Source of the DNA: Fratercula arctica
Lineage: Eukaryota; Chordata; Aves; Charadriiformes; Alcidae
NCBI GenBank assembly: GCA_947846985.1
Contig: CANTUZ010000025.1
Coordinates: 15,312,100-15,376,099 of the forward strand
Length of the DNA stretch: 64,000 nucleotides
Reading direction: 5' to 3'
In this document: positions 45,566 to 57,827 of the stretch, piece by piece
Numbering within the stretch: position 1 is the first letter of the stretch
How the letters are laid out: every line of letters starts with the position of its first letter
Notes under the pieces: generated by a model
Databases searched by the model: none
What the model was told of the DNA's origin: nothing
The model's input: only the letters and a program-made list of their open reading frames with translations
Position numbers and translations under genes: made by a program

Positions 45566-47150
45566 CATAGAATGGTTAGAGTTGGAAGAGACCTTAAAGA
45601 TCATCTAGTTCCAACGCCCCTGCCATGGGCGGAGACACCTCCCACTAGACCAGGTTGCTCAAAGCCCCATCCAGCCTGGCCTTGAACCCTTCCAGGGATG
45701 ATGCATCCACAACTTCTCTGAGCAACCTGTTCCACTGCCTCACCACTCCCATGGTGAAAAATTTCTTCCTGATACCTAATCTAAATCTACCCTCCTTCAG
45801 TTTAAAACCATTACCCCTCATCCTATCGCTACACTCCCTCATAAAGAGTCCCTCCCTATCTCTCCTGTAGGCCCCCTTTGGGTACTGGAAGGCTGCTATA
45901 AGGTCTCCTCGGAGCCTTCTCTTCTCCAGGCTGAACAACCCCAACTCTCTCAGTCTGTCTTTAAAGGAGAGGTGCTCCAGCCCTCTGATCATCTTCATGG
46001 CCCTCCTCTGGACCCGTTCCAACAGGTCCATGTCCTTCAGGTGGGGTCTCACCAGAGTGGAGTAAAGGGGTAGAATCACCTCCCTTGACCTGCTGGCCAC
46101 GCTTCTTTTGATGCAGCCCAGGATGCGGTTGGCTTTCTGGGCTGCGAGTGCACATTGTCGGCTCATGTTGAGCTTCTCGTCCACCAGCACTCCCAAATCC
46201 TTCTCCTCAGGGATGTTCTCAAGTCATTCTCCACCCAACCTGTATTTGTGCTTGGGATTGGACCCAGGTGCAGGACCTTGCCCTTGGCCTGGTTGAACTT
46301 CATGAGGATCACATAGGCCCACCTCTCAAGCCTGTCTGGGTCCCTCTGGATGGCATCCCTTCCCTCCAGAGTGTCATCCATGCCACACAGTTTGGTGTCA
46401 TCGGCAAACTTGCTGAGGGTGCACTCAATCCCAATGTCCAAGTCACCAACAAAGATGTTAAACAGCACCGGTCCCAGTACTGACCCCTGAGGAATGCCAC
46501 TCGTCACTGGTTTCCACTTGGACATGGAGCTGTTGACTGCAACCCTTTGAGTGCGGCCATCCAGCCAAGTGGTCCATCCATCAAACCCATGTCTCTCCAA
46601 TTTAGAGACCAGGATGTCATGCGGGACAGTGTCAAATGCTTTGCATAAATCCAGGTAGATGACCTCTGTGGCTCTCCCCTTATCTACCAATGCTGTAAAC
46701 CCATCATAGAAGGCCACCAAATTGTTCAGGCATGACTTGCCCTTGGTGAAGCCATGTTGGCTGTCACCAATCACCTCATTTTCTATGCGCCTTAGCAGAG
46801 ATTCCAGGAGGATCTGCTCCATGATCTTGCCAGGCACAGAGGTAAGACTGACCGATCTGTAGTTTCCCAGGTCTTCCTTTTTTCCCTTTTTGAAAGTGGG
46901 GATTACGTTTCCCCTTTTCCAGTCAGTGGGAACTTCACCAGACTGCCACGACTTTTCAAATATAATGGAAAGTGGCTTAGCAACTTCATCCACCAGTTCC
47001 CTCAGGACCTGTGGATGGATTTCATCAGGTCCCATGGACTTATGCACCTTCAGGTTCCTCAGATGGTCTCGTACTTGATCTTCACCTGTAGTGGGAGGTT
47101 CTTCATTCTCATAGCCCCTGATTTTGCCTTCTGCAACTGGGGCAGTGTGG
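45566..47150 (-). mobile_element. CR1 LINE, 5-prime truncated
   Basis: The minus-strand frames 46163-47110 and 45645-46196 cover RT entry ([16 protein letters not shown]), [27 protein letters not shown] (catalytic Asp), [15 protein letters not shown], the intact FADD motif, and the C-terminal block to the natural stop. One frameshift lies near 46200-46220, and a deletion removes part of the HLEYC region near 46040. The tail is at 45566-45580. The 5-prime part is almost identical to the plus-strand CR1 at 63700-64000. Confidence 0.85.
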
Positions 47151-47430
47151 TTAGAGGTGGTGACAGGATAAGGGGTAATGGGCACAAACTTGAGCATAGG
47201 AAGTTCCATCTCAACATGAGGAGGACCTTCTTTACTTTGAGGGTGGCAGAGCACTGGAACAGGCTGCCCAGAGAGGTGGTGGAGTCTCCGTCTCTGGAGA
47301 CATTCAAAATGCGCCTGGACGCATTCCTGTGCAACCTACTCTAGGTGACCCTGCTCTGTCAGGGGGGTTGGACTAGATGATCTCCAGAGGTCCCTTCCAA
47401 CCCCTATCATTCTCTGATTCTGTGAACCTG
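47151..47430 (+). mobile_element. CR1 LINE 3-prime end fragment
   Basis: A plus-strand piece encoding the last ~60 ORF2 residues ([31 protein letters not shown]) with a natural stop at 47342-47344, then 3-prime UTR and tail by 47430. It meets the minus CR1 at 47150 head to head. Confidence 0.85.
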
Positions 47431-47610
47431 CTGCCAATGCTCTTGCTAATGTAGCCCAGTATGTGGTTAGCCATCATCTCTGCAAGGGTGCATTGCTGGC
47501 TCATGTTGAACTTAGTGTCTACCAGGGCCCCCCAAGTCCTTTTCTGCAAAGCTGTTCCCCAGCTAGTCAGTGCCCAGCTGGTGGGACAATGCAGAAGTGC
47601 CTCCACTTCC
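47431..47610 (-). mobile_element. Old CR1 LINE fragment
   Basis: A degraded minus-strand piece of the ORF2 region that precedes HLEYC in intact copies (QQCTLAEMMANHILGYI-like). It is more diverged than its neighbours. Confidence 0.6.
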
Positions 47611-47648
47611 GTTGTTAACAGTCACTAGGATCAGAAAGCATTTGACCT

Positions 47649-48355
47649 TGTGGCGGTGTGCTCTCCCCTTTTGCCCTCCCGGCTCCTGCTCAAGCCATGG
47701 TCATCAGCGGGAGTTGTTATGAGTTGCACTTGAACTGTGGGGGATGGCTGGCAACATAACCAAAACACTGTCTGGAGTGGGAACCTAGGTATCTTGTTCC
47801 CATGCGAATATGACTATAGGTCAATTATCTTTATAAATAGTGGACAGCCCAAGAGCCCTTTGAGCTCTCCTGCATGGCAGCGGGCTGCATAACAGGATCT
47901 CCCCTTGAGTGGGGACGCTCGCTTAAGGTTCTGCTCCTTGAGGTTGAGAGATTCCTTGCTGCAACAGATTCTCGGTAAGTGACTAAGAGCATGCTAAACT
48001 TTGAAATCTTAGCTAAGTGATATAAAGGATTGATTGTGCATATATAATCCTTTAGACATAAACCGTTGACCAAGTCTGGGACTAGGATTGGATCCATCCG
48101 CACCTAGACTCCTCTCTGAGAAGGAGGTTAGAAAGCAAGGGGGTCCTTTCTGAACCTCGTGACTCAACAGGAGGGTCTCCCTGACAGTTTGTCTGACCCT
48201 GGCCTCTATGCAGTAAATAATCAAGTGTACCCTGGCATTGAATCTTGTAAAACACTGTCGCGTTCACTGCTAACTTTGTTAAATCACTGTTTTATGTTAA
48301 TAAATATTTCACTACTTCTCTCTTACAAGTGAAGTTAATCACTCCGCCTGTGATA
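47649..48355 (+). mobile_element. Solo LTR, unnamed family
   Basis: A 707-bp segment begins TGTGGCGG and ends CTGTGATA, flanked by an exact 5-bp duplication GACCT (47644-47648 and 48356-48360). Inside are a TATA-like TTTATAAATAG near 47830-47840 and an AATAAATATTT poly(A)-like signal near 48299-48309, about 470 bp apart, so R would be long. The last dinucleotide is TA instead of CA, presumably a mutation. I do not recognise the family. Confidence 0.6.
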
Positions 48356-51300
48356 GACCTGCACAAAACCAGTCCAGTCTTGACAGCATTCAGTGTTTCT
48401 GCACACCAAAGTCCAGAAACACCCTGTAAATAGAAATGGCTACACCTCTTTCAGCCTAATGAGCAATGCACATCCACCAGATCAGGGACCAAGACAAGGC
48501 AGTAGAAGTTGTATTCCTTCAAGGTACAGCTGCTTTGGGATGAGATGAATTGAGGATGATGATTTTCTTCACATGAATTTAAAGCTTTAATATTGAGCTT
48601 CACTCACAATGGGAGAGACAGAGATTAAGTGAACTGGGATTGGGACAATGATTTGCCTCAAAATAAACTGAAAGTGTGACAAAACAGTTGTGCATTTCCG
48701 GGTGATAATGAAATGCAATTATATATTTGAACTGATGTATTATACAGGAATTGTTTTAAAACTATTGACAATGATTCAAGGTAGTAAGAGTACTTTAAGC
48801 CCCAGCTTGTTTTGCCCAAGTGCTCAATAGCAACATCACCAAAAAGCTTAGCTATACTTGGATATCCTCAATGGGTGGAAAAACAAACCTTCACTAGCAG
48901 GTAGTTGAATTATCTTGGATAATAATTACAAAGGCAGGATGTATCTATTTTATGAATGTTGGTATAGTCTTGCTAACTTCCAAATAGCCCAGGAGTCCCA
49001 TGATAACACTCTCTGCAGCTAAATTGATGACCTTCAATACTGATCCAGAAAGAAAATAAATTACTAGAAATCTTTAAAACATGAGATAAGGATCTTATAT
49101 TCTTAACAAAGCTTAAAGCCTAAACAAGGTTTTAAATTAGGAGACTAGATGGTCTAAGTTCTACCTAAAGTCAACACAGAGAGATCTGACTCTCTCCAGA
49201 GGGTGATCTAACCTTGTATCATGTGAATTGCTGAATGATGGTCTCAGTCTGTCCAGTGAGAGAGCGGGCATGGGTGACAAAGCCTCTAAATGAGACATTA
49301 ATTTACATGCAGTAATGTTGGATGAAGTAAAATCTTAGCTTCTGTAGCTGGCAGAAACAGGACATTAAATATGTTATGACTGCATCTGGTCAGAAATATG
49401 TTGACAAATTGTATAAAGTGAGGGTACAGGGTTCCATTGAAATTGAAATTGAAAAGTTCATTGTTGTGATGGTTGATTACTCATTACAATTATTGTTGTT
49501 CTTCTGCTTGTACTCCATTTGAAAGAATAGACACAGCAAGCAAATGCATTATTACCTATTACAACATTTATTATGATTATTTATATGTTTAAGGACTATA
49601 TGCAGATCATTATTCATATGGTAGTTAGATGGTTCCAGAATCTTGAAATTTGCTATCTTTTATATCAGGCTACACCACTTTCCCCATTTTATGTATTAGA
49701 GATGGAAGGAAATAATGATTAAAAATCTTGCCCAAGGATAAGGAGAGAAAATGAGTTGGAGCAGGGACACAAAATCTTCTGGCTCTAATTGTTTATAAAG
49801 CAATATATTTCATTGGATTAATGAGACTAAACAGAACGAAGAGCGATAGAAGGAAAAAGTCCCAATGGTAGAAATTTAGCTTTCTCCTCCAGCCATGTCA
49901 CCAAAATAGATTGTTTTCCAGATCACCAGAGTCAGTTTAGGTAATATTTGTGTGAAATCCTGACATACACCAAGAAATACAGAATAAGCCAGTTCTCAGG
50001 GAAGTCAATAGGAGCTTTCCAGACAATTTCTTTGAGTTGGAGGGTTGGTGGTTTTGCTTTCTCTTCAACTAAATTAAAATTGTTAAATCTGAGGGCAATG
50101 AAAGAGACTTGCCAATATTGAAAATGAGGGGGAAAGATTGTATAAACTCTAGCAATGGTTTTCAGAAAAACTTCTCATATTTTCTTAATAGTTTGGGATC
50201 CTTATTACCACAATGAAAGCACAGGGGATTGATGGGATAGTCATACCATTATATGTTAAACAGTGCACTGAAGTAAGGAATATAAGTTCCCTCTGTAGTT
50301 GGTACCAAAAGAAGGAGTTAAAACTCTCAGGAAGTAAGAAAGACAAGAGCTTCCAGTATGTAATTCAATCCATACAATTTAGGCTCCTTTTTGGTCCTTT
50401 GGAAGCGCTTCTCTCTCTCTCTCTCTTCAATCAAAGATTGGGTTTAACTTTTAATAGGTTAAGTTAGGAGAAATGGATTTTATTCCCTCAGGAGATGATG
50501 ATTCATAGAAATATAAATGTTTCATGACAGCTGTTGAATGTTGGCAGAGTTGTGTTGGAATCTATGACTGGATTCCATTATAAACGTTGTCTTCTCTTTG
50601 ATCAGTGCCTATCTCCATTTACTCCATTAGATAGCTATGGGGATTGCTGGGATCCCACTGTGCCTCTTTACATGGAAGGGGAGATGAAATCTTGGAAGCT
50701 ATCGGAGCTTCAGTTCCTAAACACCTTGGCCCCTCTGCATCTTGCTACCCAGTAAAGTGGCTTCCCGTTTTAATACATAGAATAAGAGAAACGGAAAACT
50801 TGTGGAACCTCTGTACAGCCACCCTCCCAAGAGCCTCCACTATTCATACCTTCAGGATGGCTCTTCTGGTGGGTTTCCTGAGGACCATGACATTTTTTCT
50901 TTTACACAAAGAATTTGAAATGTGAGGTTCTCCTTCAGTTTATGACAAAGTCAGCTATTATGAAATATCAAAGCCCTTTGTGAATTGGAATAACCTTTCC
51001 TTGGTTAGCTCCTGCCCTTTAGCAATGGGTGTTGCTGGTTGCTCGAAATTCACATACATGGCCACTTTTTTGCAAAAAGGCTATGAGAGGGCAAACTTTC
51101 TCCAAAAGGTCTTTAACTTAAAAAGTCAACCCCAGGCATGAAGAAAAGAGAACAAGTTCTGCAGGCTATTCACCTCTTGGCCTCTTTACTGAAATTGCCA
51201 ACGAGGAGGAGCTGCGATGAAAACTGTTCATTTATCTCTGAAAATAATGTTGAATATCTGTCACTGCTTTGGGATACGATTGACCTGCTAATGATAGGTT

Positions 51301-54050
51301 TTATATCAGAAGGTCCTCGAGTGCCATTCTCAAACTCACTATATGGAGTTTGAAAATTGACTTCTTAATGGTGACAATCCTGTGGAATGGAAAGGAATTG
51401 CACTGCAGATGAATTTTCTGATGCAAGTGCATTGTCTTTCCTCTACCCAGACTGATGCCCATGTGCTAAGTATGTTGCCAAGAGCAAAACTTAAGGGAAT
51501 TATAGTGCTATGACACTACATTGAGCCATATACATTTCATGTCATGCAATAATTTACTCTTAAACTTTTTCTTATGATGGTGAATATGGTTCTCACTGAA
51601 AAAAAAAAACATACTTACAGAAGAGTTATATTTAAACTTATGAGTATATAGCTTGGCCTTAAGAAAAAAAAATCTTAATTTGCCTCTTGTTTTCAAGTTT
51701 CGTTACAGTCCAAGTTTCCTTCCGGAGAATCTTCTCACAAAGGTCAATAGAGATTAAGCATGGAATTTTCAAAAGTGATTACTGCTGGCCTAAGTCTGAT
51801 CTCACTGGCTTCATTGAACTACCATTGACTTTAGTGTGAATAGAGCTAGTCAAATGTCAAGAGCTTTTTGGAAATCCATTATGAGTGATGTGGTTATTCA
51901 GCTGACAGTGAGACAAGAATAGAGTACAGGACCCTCAAAGTGGATTATTTCCTTCTACTGTCTTCATTGTTTTCTGTGAAATATACATATTAATTTCTTG
52001 GAAACATATAAATGCAATCATACCAAACAAATAAGCAAATATAGAAAGAGGGAAAAAGCAAAATGAATGAAATTGAATGGACAGGAAAAAAGGGGTTAAC
52101 AAGGATAAATATAGATAAAAGTAAACAAATACAAGTCCAATGAGATATTGCCTTGGAAAATTGCTACCTAATTTATTTCCTCATTAGTATTTTTGAAACT
52201 TAACTAGGCCCAATTTCATAGTAAATAAGAAAAATGAATTGCAGATCCCAATTCTGTTTATGTCCAATTTCTATGCTGTGTTTTTTTCCCCTGAATTAAA
52301 GAAAAAAAGCTATCTTGTTTGTTCTTGAATTTATATTATAATCAATGCAACTTTCCATGGTGTTTGCAGTTTGTCACTATTATTTATTAGATACAGTATG
52401 ATAACACCTAAAGAACAACCAAGAGAAGTATTCCATTATGATAGGCAAGACTGAGACACTATCCATTCTCAGTTTTGCCTATTTAAATTGTTCATTTTTA
52501 ATGAGCAAAGCAGGCAATAGATTTAGGGGGCAGGGGAGAAGAGTACATATAACACACAAGTTAAGAAATCAGTGTCATCATTTGTAGACTTCAAACAATT
52601 CTTATATTTTTGTGCAACTTTGAGAGATAGCTGCAGTTTTTCAGCAATTTTCTAAGGAAATTCAATACTTATGATCACAAAGCATAAGTGTAAGATTTTC
52701 AATCTCCATTTCAGTAGTTTTTGAATCCATTAGCCAATTTTAACCAATTTTTCCAGAGGGACAGAAGTAACAAAAAATACTAAATTTCTACACATTTAAA
52801 GAAATTTTTGGCCCAAATACAAGGCGGCACTGCACATGAAAACTTAGTAACACCACCTCTCATTAGATACCAGGGAATACACAGCAGGCAAGATATAGAG
52901 CAGCAGCCTTTATCAGAACTACACCTCTTGAAACAGCTTTAGTTGACCAATGTATTTATTCAATAATGGTAATTAAACAAATATAAACCTTTTCAGTCAA
53001 TGACTTCATCACATATCACATTGCATAGATATTTAATAGAAATGAAGGTGGGACTTACCCATGGACAGGTAGATACCTCCATCCCTGTAGGTCATAGGAC
53101 CTCACTCCACTGTCAGTGCACAGATATAGGCACCTATAGGATGTTCCTAACATCTAAAACATGACAAAGCATTCACATCCTCAGCATACTGCTCTCTATT
53201 GACTCTACAGCCTGTTTAGATGAGTAGTTCAGATGGAGAATCCCTAGTTGTAGACACTAGAAGTGCAGTGAAATAAAACCCACTTGCCTATTCTTTTTTG
53301 CCCTATAAAGCAGGGTTAGTACATGAACTTAGTGTGACTGGTTATACTAATACATGGTGTTGTACAAAAAAAAAGGTATTATTTAGTTTTAGCAAGTATG
53401 CATTATGTTGGCAGTATGTTGGTCGAGGAATGGCTGCATCTTTATGCAGCAGGAACTCCCTGGAAGAGAGAACCAGCTCAACAATCCAAACTGGGGAAGT
53501 CAGGCTGTGCTTTGTACATATCTCAAATCTGTTTTGTTCCTGCATCAGTCATATACATTTTTCATTTAGCTGGATACTTCATTTATGGACTATAGGATAC
53601 AAACTGAAGTTTGTATAGTACAGATGGTCCTACAACAGCTGGGCTTTATGTTCTAGTTAGGACAGCGTGTAAGTATGATCCTATCCTTAAACAGGTGCTC
53701 GAGTCTATTACGTTTACTTGTGTTGTGGCTTTAGGTCACAGTCCTGCATAGGTGAGTACATATGTATATATGTAAATTAGTAAATTACATTATATTGTCC
53801 AATTAAATCAGTTACATCAGCTTCTGATGCACAAACTCAAGCACCTATCTAGTCTTTTCAGCATCAAATCTTTGGGCTGAGATTCACCCCAGCTATGCTG
53901 CAAATAATTCTCAATAGGTGACTGTTCTCTGATACCTGTGGATGTTGTCTAGGATAACTGAACTGCTAGCATGGGTGCCTTAGTACCTAATGCATGCCAG
54001 CATGACGCTGTTCTAGAGAGAAGGTTGTGTGTTAAATTGGTGTAGACTTC
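48356..54050. other. AT-rich DNA without recognised genes
   Basis: About 5.7 kb without supported genes. A CT microsatellite is at 50411-50427. Small frames at 50213-50467, 50534-50755 and 53298-53618 show no domain or splice framework. Confidence 0.4.
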
Positions 54051-54396
54051 TGTTGCAGAATGGCTTGAGGAGCAAGGTCATGGGACAATAGAGGAGTTAT
54101 GTGAGATGAGAATAGCGTAGAAGCAAGTTACAGCTCGGCGATGGGAAAGTACTAAGTAAACAAGCCATGAGAATGCAGAAGCAAGAATAAGGAGTTGATA
54201 AGAATAGGGAACTAAGGCTGAACCCTGTCGTGTGGACAGAGAGCCAATCGCAGTGAGCAGATGACTTTTATAATTAGCCAATATTCAAGCGATGATGTAA
54301 CCAGTAGCTATATAATGAAGCGTATTCGGGCAATAAACTGAAGCTTGCTTTATCACTCACATTGAGTCGGCTGCTTGTCTTCCCTCGCTCGTCGCA
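54051..54396 (+). mobile_element. 5-prime LTR of class II mosaic ERV
   Basis: A 346-bp LTR beginning TGTTGCAG and ending CGTCGCA. CCAAT boxes lie at 54244-54248 and 54278-54282, TATATAA at 54309-54315, and AATAAA at 54332-54337. The poly(A) signal is only 17 bases after TATA, so it probably sits just upstream of the transcription start, as in avian alpharetrovirus LTRs, and R must be very short. Confidence 0.95.
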
Positions 54397-54398
54397 AG

Positions 54399-54416
54399 TG
54401 GCGCCTGAACAGGGAC
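54399..54416 (+). other. Primer-binding site, lysine-3 tRNA type
   Basis: Two bases after the LTR, TGGCGCCTGAACAGGGAC matches the tRNA-Lys3 primer site (used by several beta- and lentiviruses) at 17 of 18 positions. It argues for a betaretrovirus-like ancestry rather than the Trp primer of avian alpharetroviruses. Confidence 0.85.
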
Positions 54417-54660
54417 CCCCAGCCTTGTTCCCAACGGACAGCGAGCTCGGAAAAGCACTGGTAGCAGCGACCAGGGGGTAAAAGACAGTACATGATATGG
54501 CTGGTACATGATATGTCTGTCCGTACCTGATCTTCGGATAATTAAGAGGAGGATCGCCGTCCGAGGAAAGCTACCTAAAGGGAAAGGAAAAAGGCTGCAA
54601 ACAAAGTAATCAAGGGATCAAAGTAATCAAGGGATCATAAAGAGGAAGTCGACGCGTCGC
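54417..54660 (+). other. Leader of class II mosaic ERV
   Basis: Untranslated leader between primer site and gag. It includes two near-repeats of a GGTACATGATATG-type motif at about 54490-54520 and tandem AAAGTAATCAAGGGATCA units at about 54603-54638. If this element is packaged in trans, the packaging signal should be here. Confidence 0.6.
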
Positions 54661-56398
54661 AAAAGGATAGAGAGGTAGCTTTACAATTTTTACAATGCTT
54701 TTTAGAAAAGCGGGGAGTAGGCCCTATAAAAGATCTGGCCGGGTTAATTGCATTAGGCAAAGCTCCAGGATACTTTAAGGACCCAGACGATATGTTTGAA
54801 GTAGAAGAGTGGTGAACGTTTGGAGATTGCTTATGGGATAAAGTTATAGATGACGATAAAACTACAAAAAAGTTGATGAAATCCTGACGAGACGTTATTA
54901 ACTGTATGAAAAAGTATAAGGCGAAAAGGCAGCGGTACAAAGTTTGCTGCAGCTGGCAAAAAGTGCCAGGGAAAACCTTAGTGAGAGTGCTTTACTGGAA
55001 CTATTATCTTGATGCCGACAATGAGGATTGCTCAGAGATCCGACTCAGTTTTTGACCTTTCAACATGGACTAGAATTGGAGTGGAAATGTGGGAAGCAGT
55101 GCAGTCAGAGAATAAGGAAGCCTGGAACCTGGCAGGCACTTATCGACAGGTGAAGGGACTGATTGCAGGCATGCATGGATCAGCTGTTATTGCCGCCACA
55201 GCCCAGAGGGTGTTAGATGCAGCTGGGGAAGAGGGAAACAGTTTGTCCTCCAATGCATTTCCTGTGATAAAGCAGTCAGAAAAGGAGTTCTGGGGTGTGT
55301 CTGACGAATGGACATTTTTGCCTCCGCAACCGACCGCTCCACCGTACTCTGGTCTACCGGAGTCATCCATGCAGGTTCCCCCCGACTCTCCTCAGCCTAT
55401 GGAAACATCATCATCCTCCGAGGACGTTCGTCTGAAAACCGTCTATCCACCTAAAGATACTGCGGAGCTCCGTGACGCTCTCCGCGATCAACAGAACACT
55501 ATGCAGCAACTGCTCGCGGAAATGCAGAGACTTGATAAGGGTTTGAAAGCGGGCGCGATACGGGCTGCTTATAAAAAGGCTCATGAGGTTATCAAGGAGG
55601 GTTTGCAGGCGGTTGAGGAGAGGGTGTGTGGGAGTCCGGGAACGGGTGATCCGTCTGAAACAGCAGCGGATGAGTCTGGGGATACGCAATAGTGTAATGT
55701 ATCAGAAAAGGGAGATAGTGTTAAAGAACAGAAAGTGAGGAGATGGATTTGTACTATGCTGGAAAACAGCAGAGATGGGTTCATAGGATGCGAATGAGTA
55801 TTTGACTCGGAAATTTTTTGCTTGTATGGATACATGATTATTGCTTATGGTTCCCTGAAGGGTGGTCCTACGATTTGGCTCAGTGGCTAAAAGTGGGGGA
55901 GGAATTGCAAACGTGGGAGACGCTGCACTTGTCCTTGCCAGAGCCCTGCAAGGGGTTGCTGGAGGGGCACCACAAGCTCCCCCAAAGGAACCTCAGTCTT
56001 TTGAAATGACACCCCCAGTTGCAGACCCTTAGCCTAAATATGCTCAAATTCCCAATTCTGAAAAACATTACCAAAAACAGAATTCAGGAGGTGAAGAGCC
56101 AGAAGATCCCTTTGATCCTGGCCTAATAAATCCAGAGACTGAACCTGATTTATGTCCACCTTTAACCCTGATTAAAGCTATGGCTGCATCTGCTACAACT
56201 GCGGAGGAGATTTTACAGCAACAGAGACGAAAGTCGTTATCGCGTTCCTCCATTATTAAGCCTCCTCCATTTGCGCCAGGTATCGCATTTGTTCCTCCTT
56301 TTCAACCGCTTATGTGTGCGCAGCCAGAATCAGGGTATTGCAGTGTATTGTCAGAATGTCAGGGGAGAAGGACAGAGCCAGAGCGGACGCAAGAATAA
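54661..56398 (+). pseudogene. gag: Class II gag remnant
   Basis: Matrix-like sequence begins about 54667 with a betaretrovirus-like helical segment; stops near 54813 and 54885 break it. The frame 55009-55692 (227 codons) carries a Pro-rich region with a PTAP-type late-domain sequence (QPTAPPYSG) and a coiled-coil-like stretch (about residues 155-205). A further gag-like frame lies at 56180-56398. Capsid and nucleocapsid with zinc knuckles are not seen. Near 56370-56400 the sequence passes to RNase H, so a deletion removed the rest of gag, protease and RT. Confidence 0.65.
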
Positions 56399-56970
56399 AA
56401 GAGCTGTCTAATCGGTGGCTCTTTGAGCTGCTGAGAGCGCTACAGGCAGCGACTAAGCAACGTACTGTTCCATTTTGTGTCATCCACATTCGGAGTCACA
56501 TGTGGGACCAAGGGTTAGGAGAAGGTAACGCCCGAGCAGACAGACTGGTGACAGTGGCAGCCCCCCTGAGTGAATTCATCAAAGCCAGGGAATCACATGG
56601 CATGTTCCATCAAAATGCTAAGGGATTGCATCAACAGTTCAATGTCACTATGGATGAAGCCAGAGGAATCGTGCGTGCTTGTCCCACCTGTAGTCACCAC
56701 GGCCCTGGGCTCGGTTTAGGCGTTAACCTGCGAGGATTGGGTCCTTGTGAGCTCTGGCAGATGGATGTCACACACGTTCCCGAGTTTGGACGACTGAAAT
56801 ATGTACATGTTACTATTGATACTTATAGTGACTTTCTTTGGGCCACAGCTCAGGCTGGTGAGAGGGCCTTACATGTAATTAGGCATCTTACGAGTTGCTT
56901 TGCAGTCATGGGACTACCACGAGAAATTAAGACCGATAATGGACCTGCTTATACAAGTGAAAAGAGCCGC
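56399..56970 (+). pseudogene. pol: Class II RNase H end and integrase (truncated), copy 1
   Basis: In the frame 56314-57042, the RNase H C-terminus (IHIRSH, EGNARAD at about residues 58-76) is followed by the integrase zinc domain, with His99 and His106 and Cys123-x2-Cys126, then the catalytic core with Asp151 (WQMDVTHV) and Asp208 (TDNGPAY). The sequence runs into a C-rich tract right after the second Asp, so the third catalytic Glu and the C-terminal domain are absent. Confidence 0.85.
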
Positions 56971-57024
56971 CACCCCCCCTCTCCCCCCCCCCCCCCCCCC
57001 ACCCCCCCCCCCCCCCCCGCCCCA
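56969..57024 (+). repeat. Poly-C tract
   Basis: About 55 bases that are almost all C, with a few A, T and G interruptions. They directly follow the truncated integrase. The minus strand is a long G run able to form G-quadruplexes. It marks a recombination joint or a local expansion. Its length should be treated with care because sequencing and assembly are weak in such runs. Confidence 0.9.
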
Positions 57025-57827
57025 GCCATCTCCCTGAGATAGAAGTGGTGTTTTTTATATGTCTGCTGTGTAAGTGTGTGTGGGTGCCAATTTATATCTG
57101 CTGATCAGCATCTGTGCTACTGTTTGTTTGTTGCTGTGTGCAGTGTCGTTTGGTGACTCCGCTTGAGCAGGTGTTCTGCCCGGTGTGGTACTGTTCTCGT
57201 ACGTGACTAGGGCTGACACTCTGTCAAGCGAAGAAGTTTGTATATACACAATGTTTAGATGTAAGGCGAGTGCACCCCAGGTAGATAGACCATGATGGGC
57301 CGTAGAACTGATGGAAGTCCTGAAATATTGGGGGCGTTTTCACCAGCCGACATGCTTACAGTCTCGTGAACAGCTTACCCATGCAGGGCGTATGACTGGT
57401 TGTTTGTTGTTTGCCTATAAGATCATGGTTGATTGGGAAAAGGAGTTAAGCTAAAATCTATAGGATCCTCTGTAGGAAAATGAGAAACTTAAGGGTGAGC
57501 TCTTGTTGCAAAGGCAGACTTTTATGTCAGCTGTAAGTGATGAGAAAAAAAAAAAAAAGAGAGACAAAAAAGAGAAAAAAGAAAAAAGAGAAAAAAAAAA
57601 AAGGGAACAATTAGAAGGGAAATGTGCCGTCTTAGCACAAAAGTATGCCATACATGCTACAAGACAGCAGCAGAAAAAGAGAAATAAGACACCTGATTCA
57701 AGCAGTATTATAGAGATATGTTTTGGGTTTTTTTCCTATATGTATATATGTTATTGCACGCCTTTGTAAATTACTCTGTGTTATACCCTGTGAGACTAAA
57801 TGAACACCAGCAGAAGCAGTCTCTTGA
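57025..57827 (+). other. Unassigned internal region of mosaic ERV
   Basis: About 800 bp with no clear retroviral domain. A purine tract (A runs broken by G) at 57541-57613 encodes a Lys/Glu-rich coiled-coil-like stretch in the frame 57503-57769. Codons around 57300-57500 could be a decayed gag-like region of another ERV, but I cannot support a name. Confidence 0.4.

Noticed and set aside
54078..54281. A 67-codon minus-strand frame in the LTR, identical at 60431-60634 and, in the other orientation, at 31979-32182
   Set aside because: It is conserved only because the three LTRs are almost identical. It is antisense to U3, has no domain and no independent sign of selection.
56950..57042. Proline-rich C-terminus of the integrase frame
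   Set aside because: It is simply the translation of the poly-C tract, not a designed proline-rich domain.
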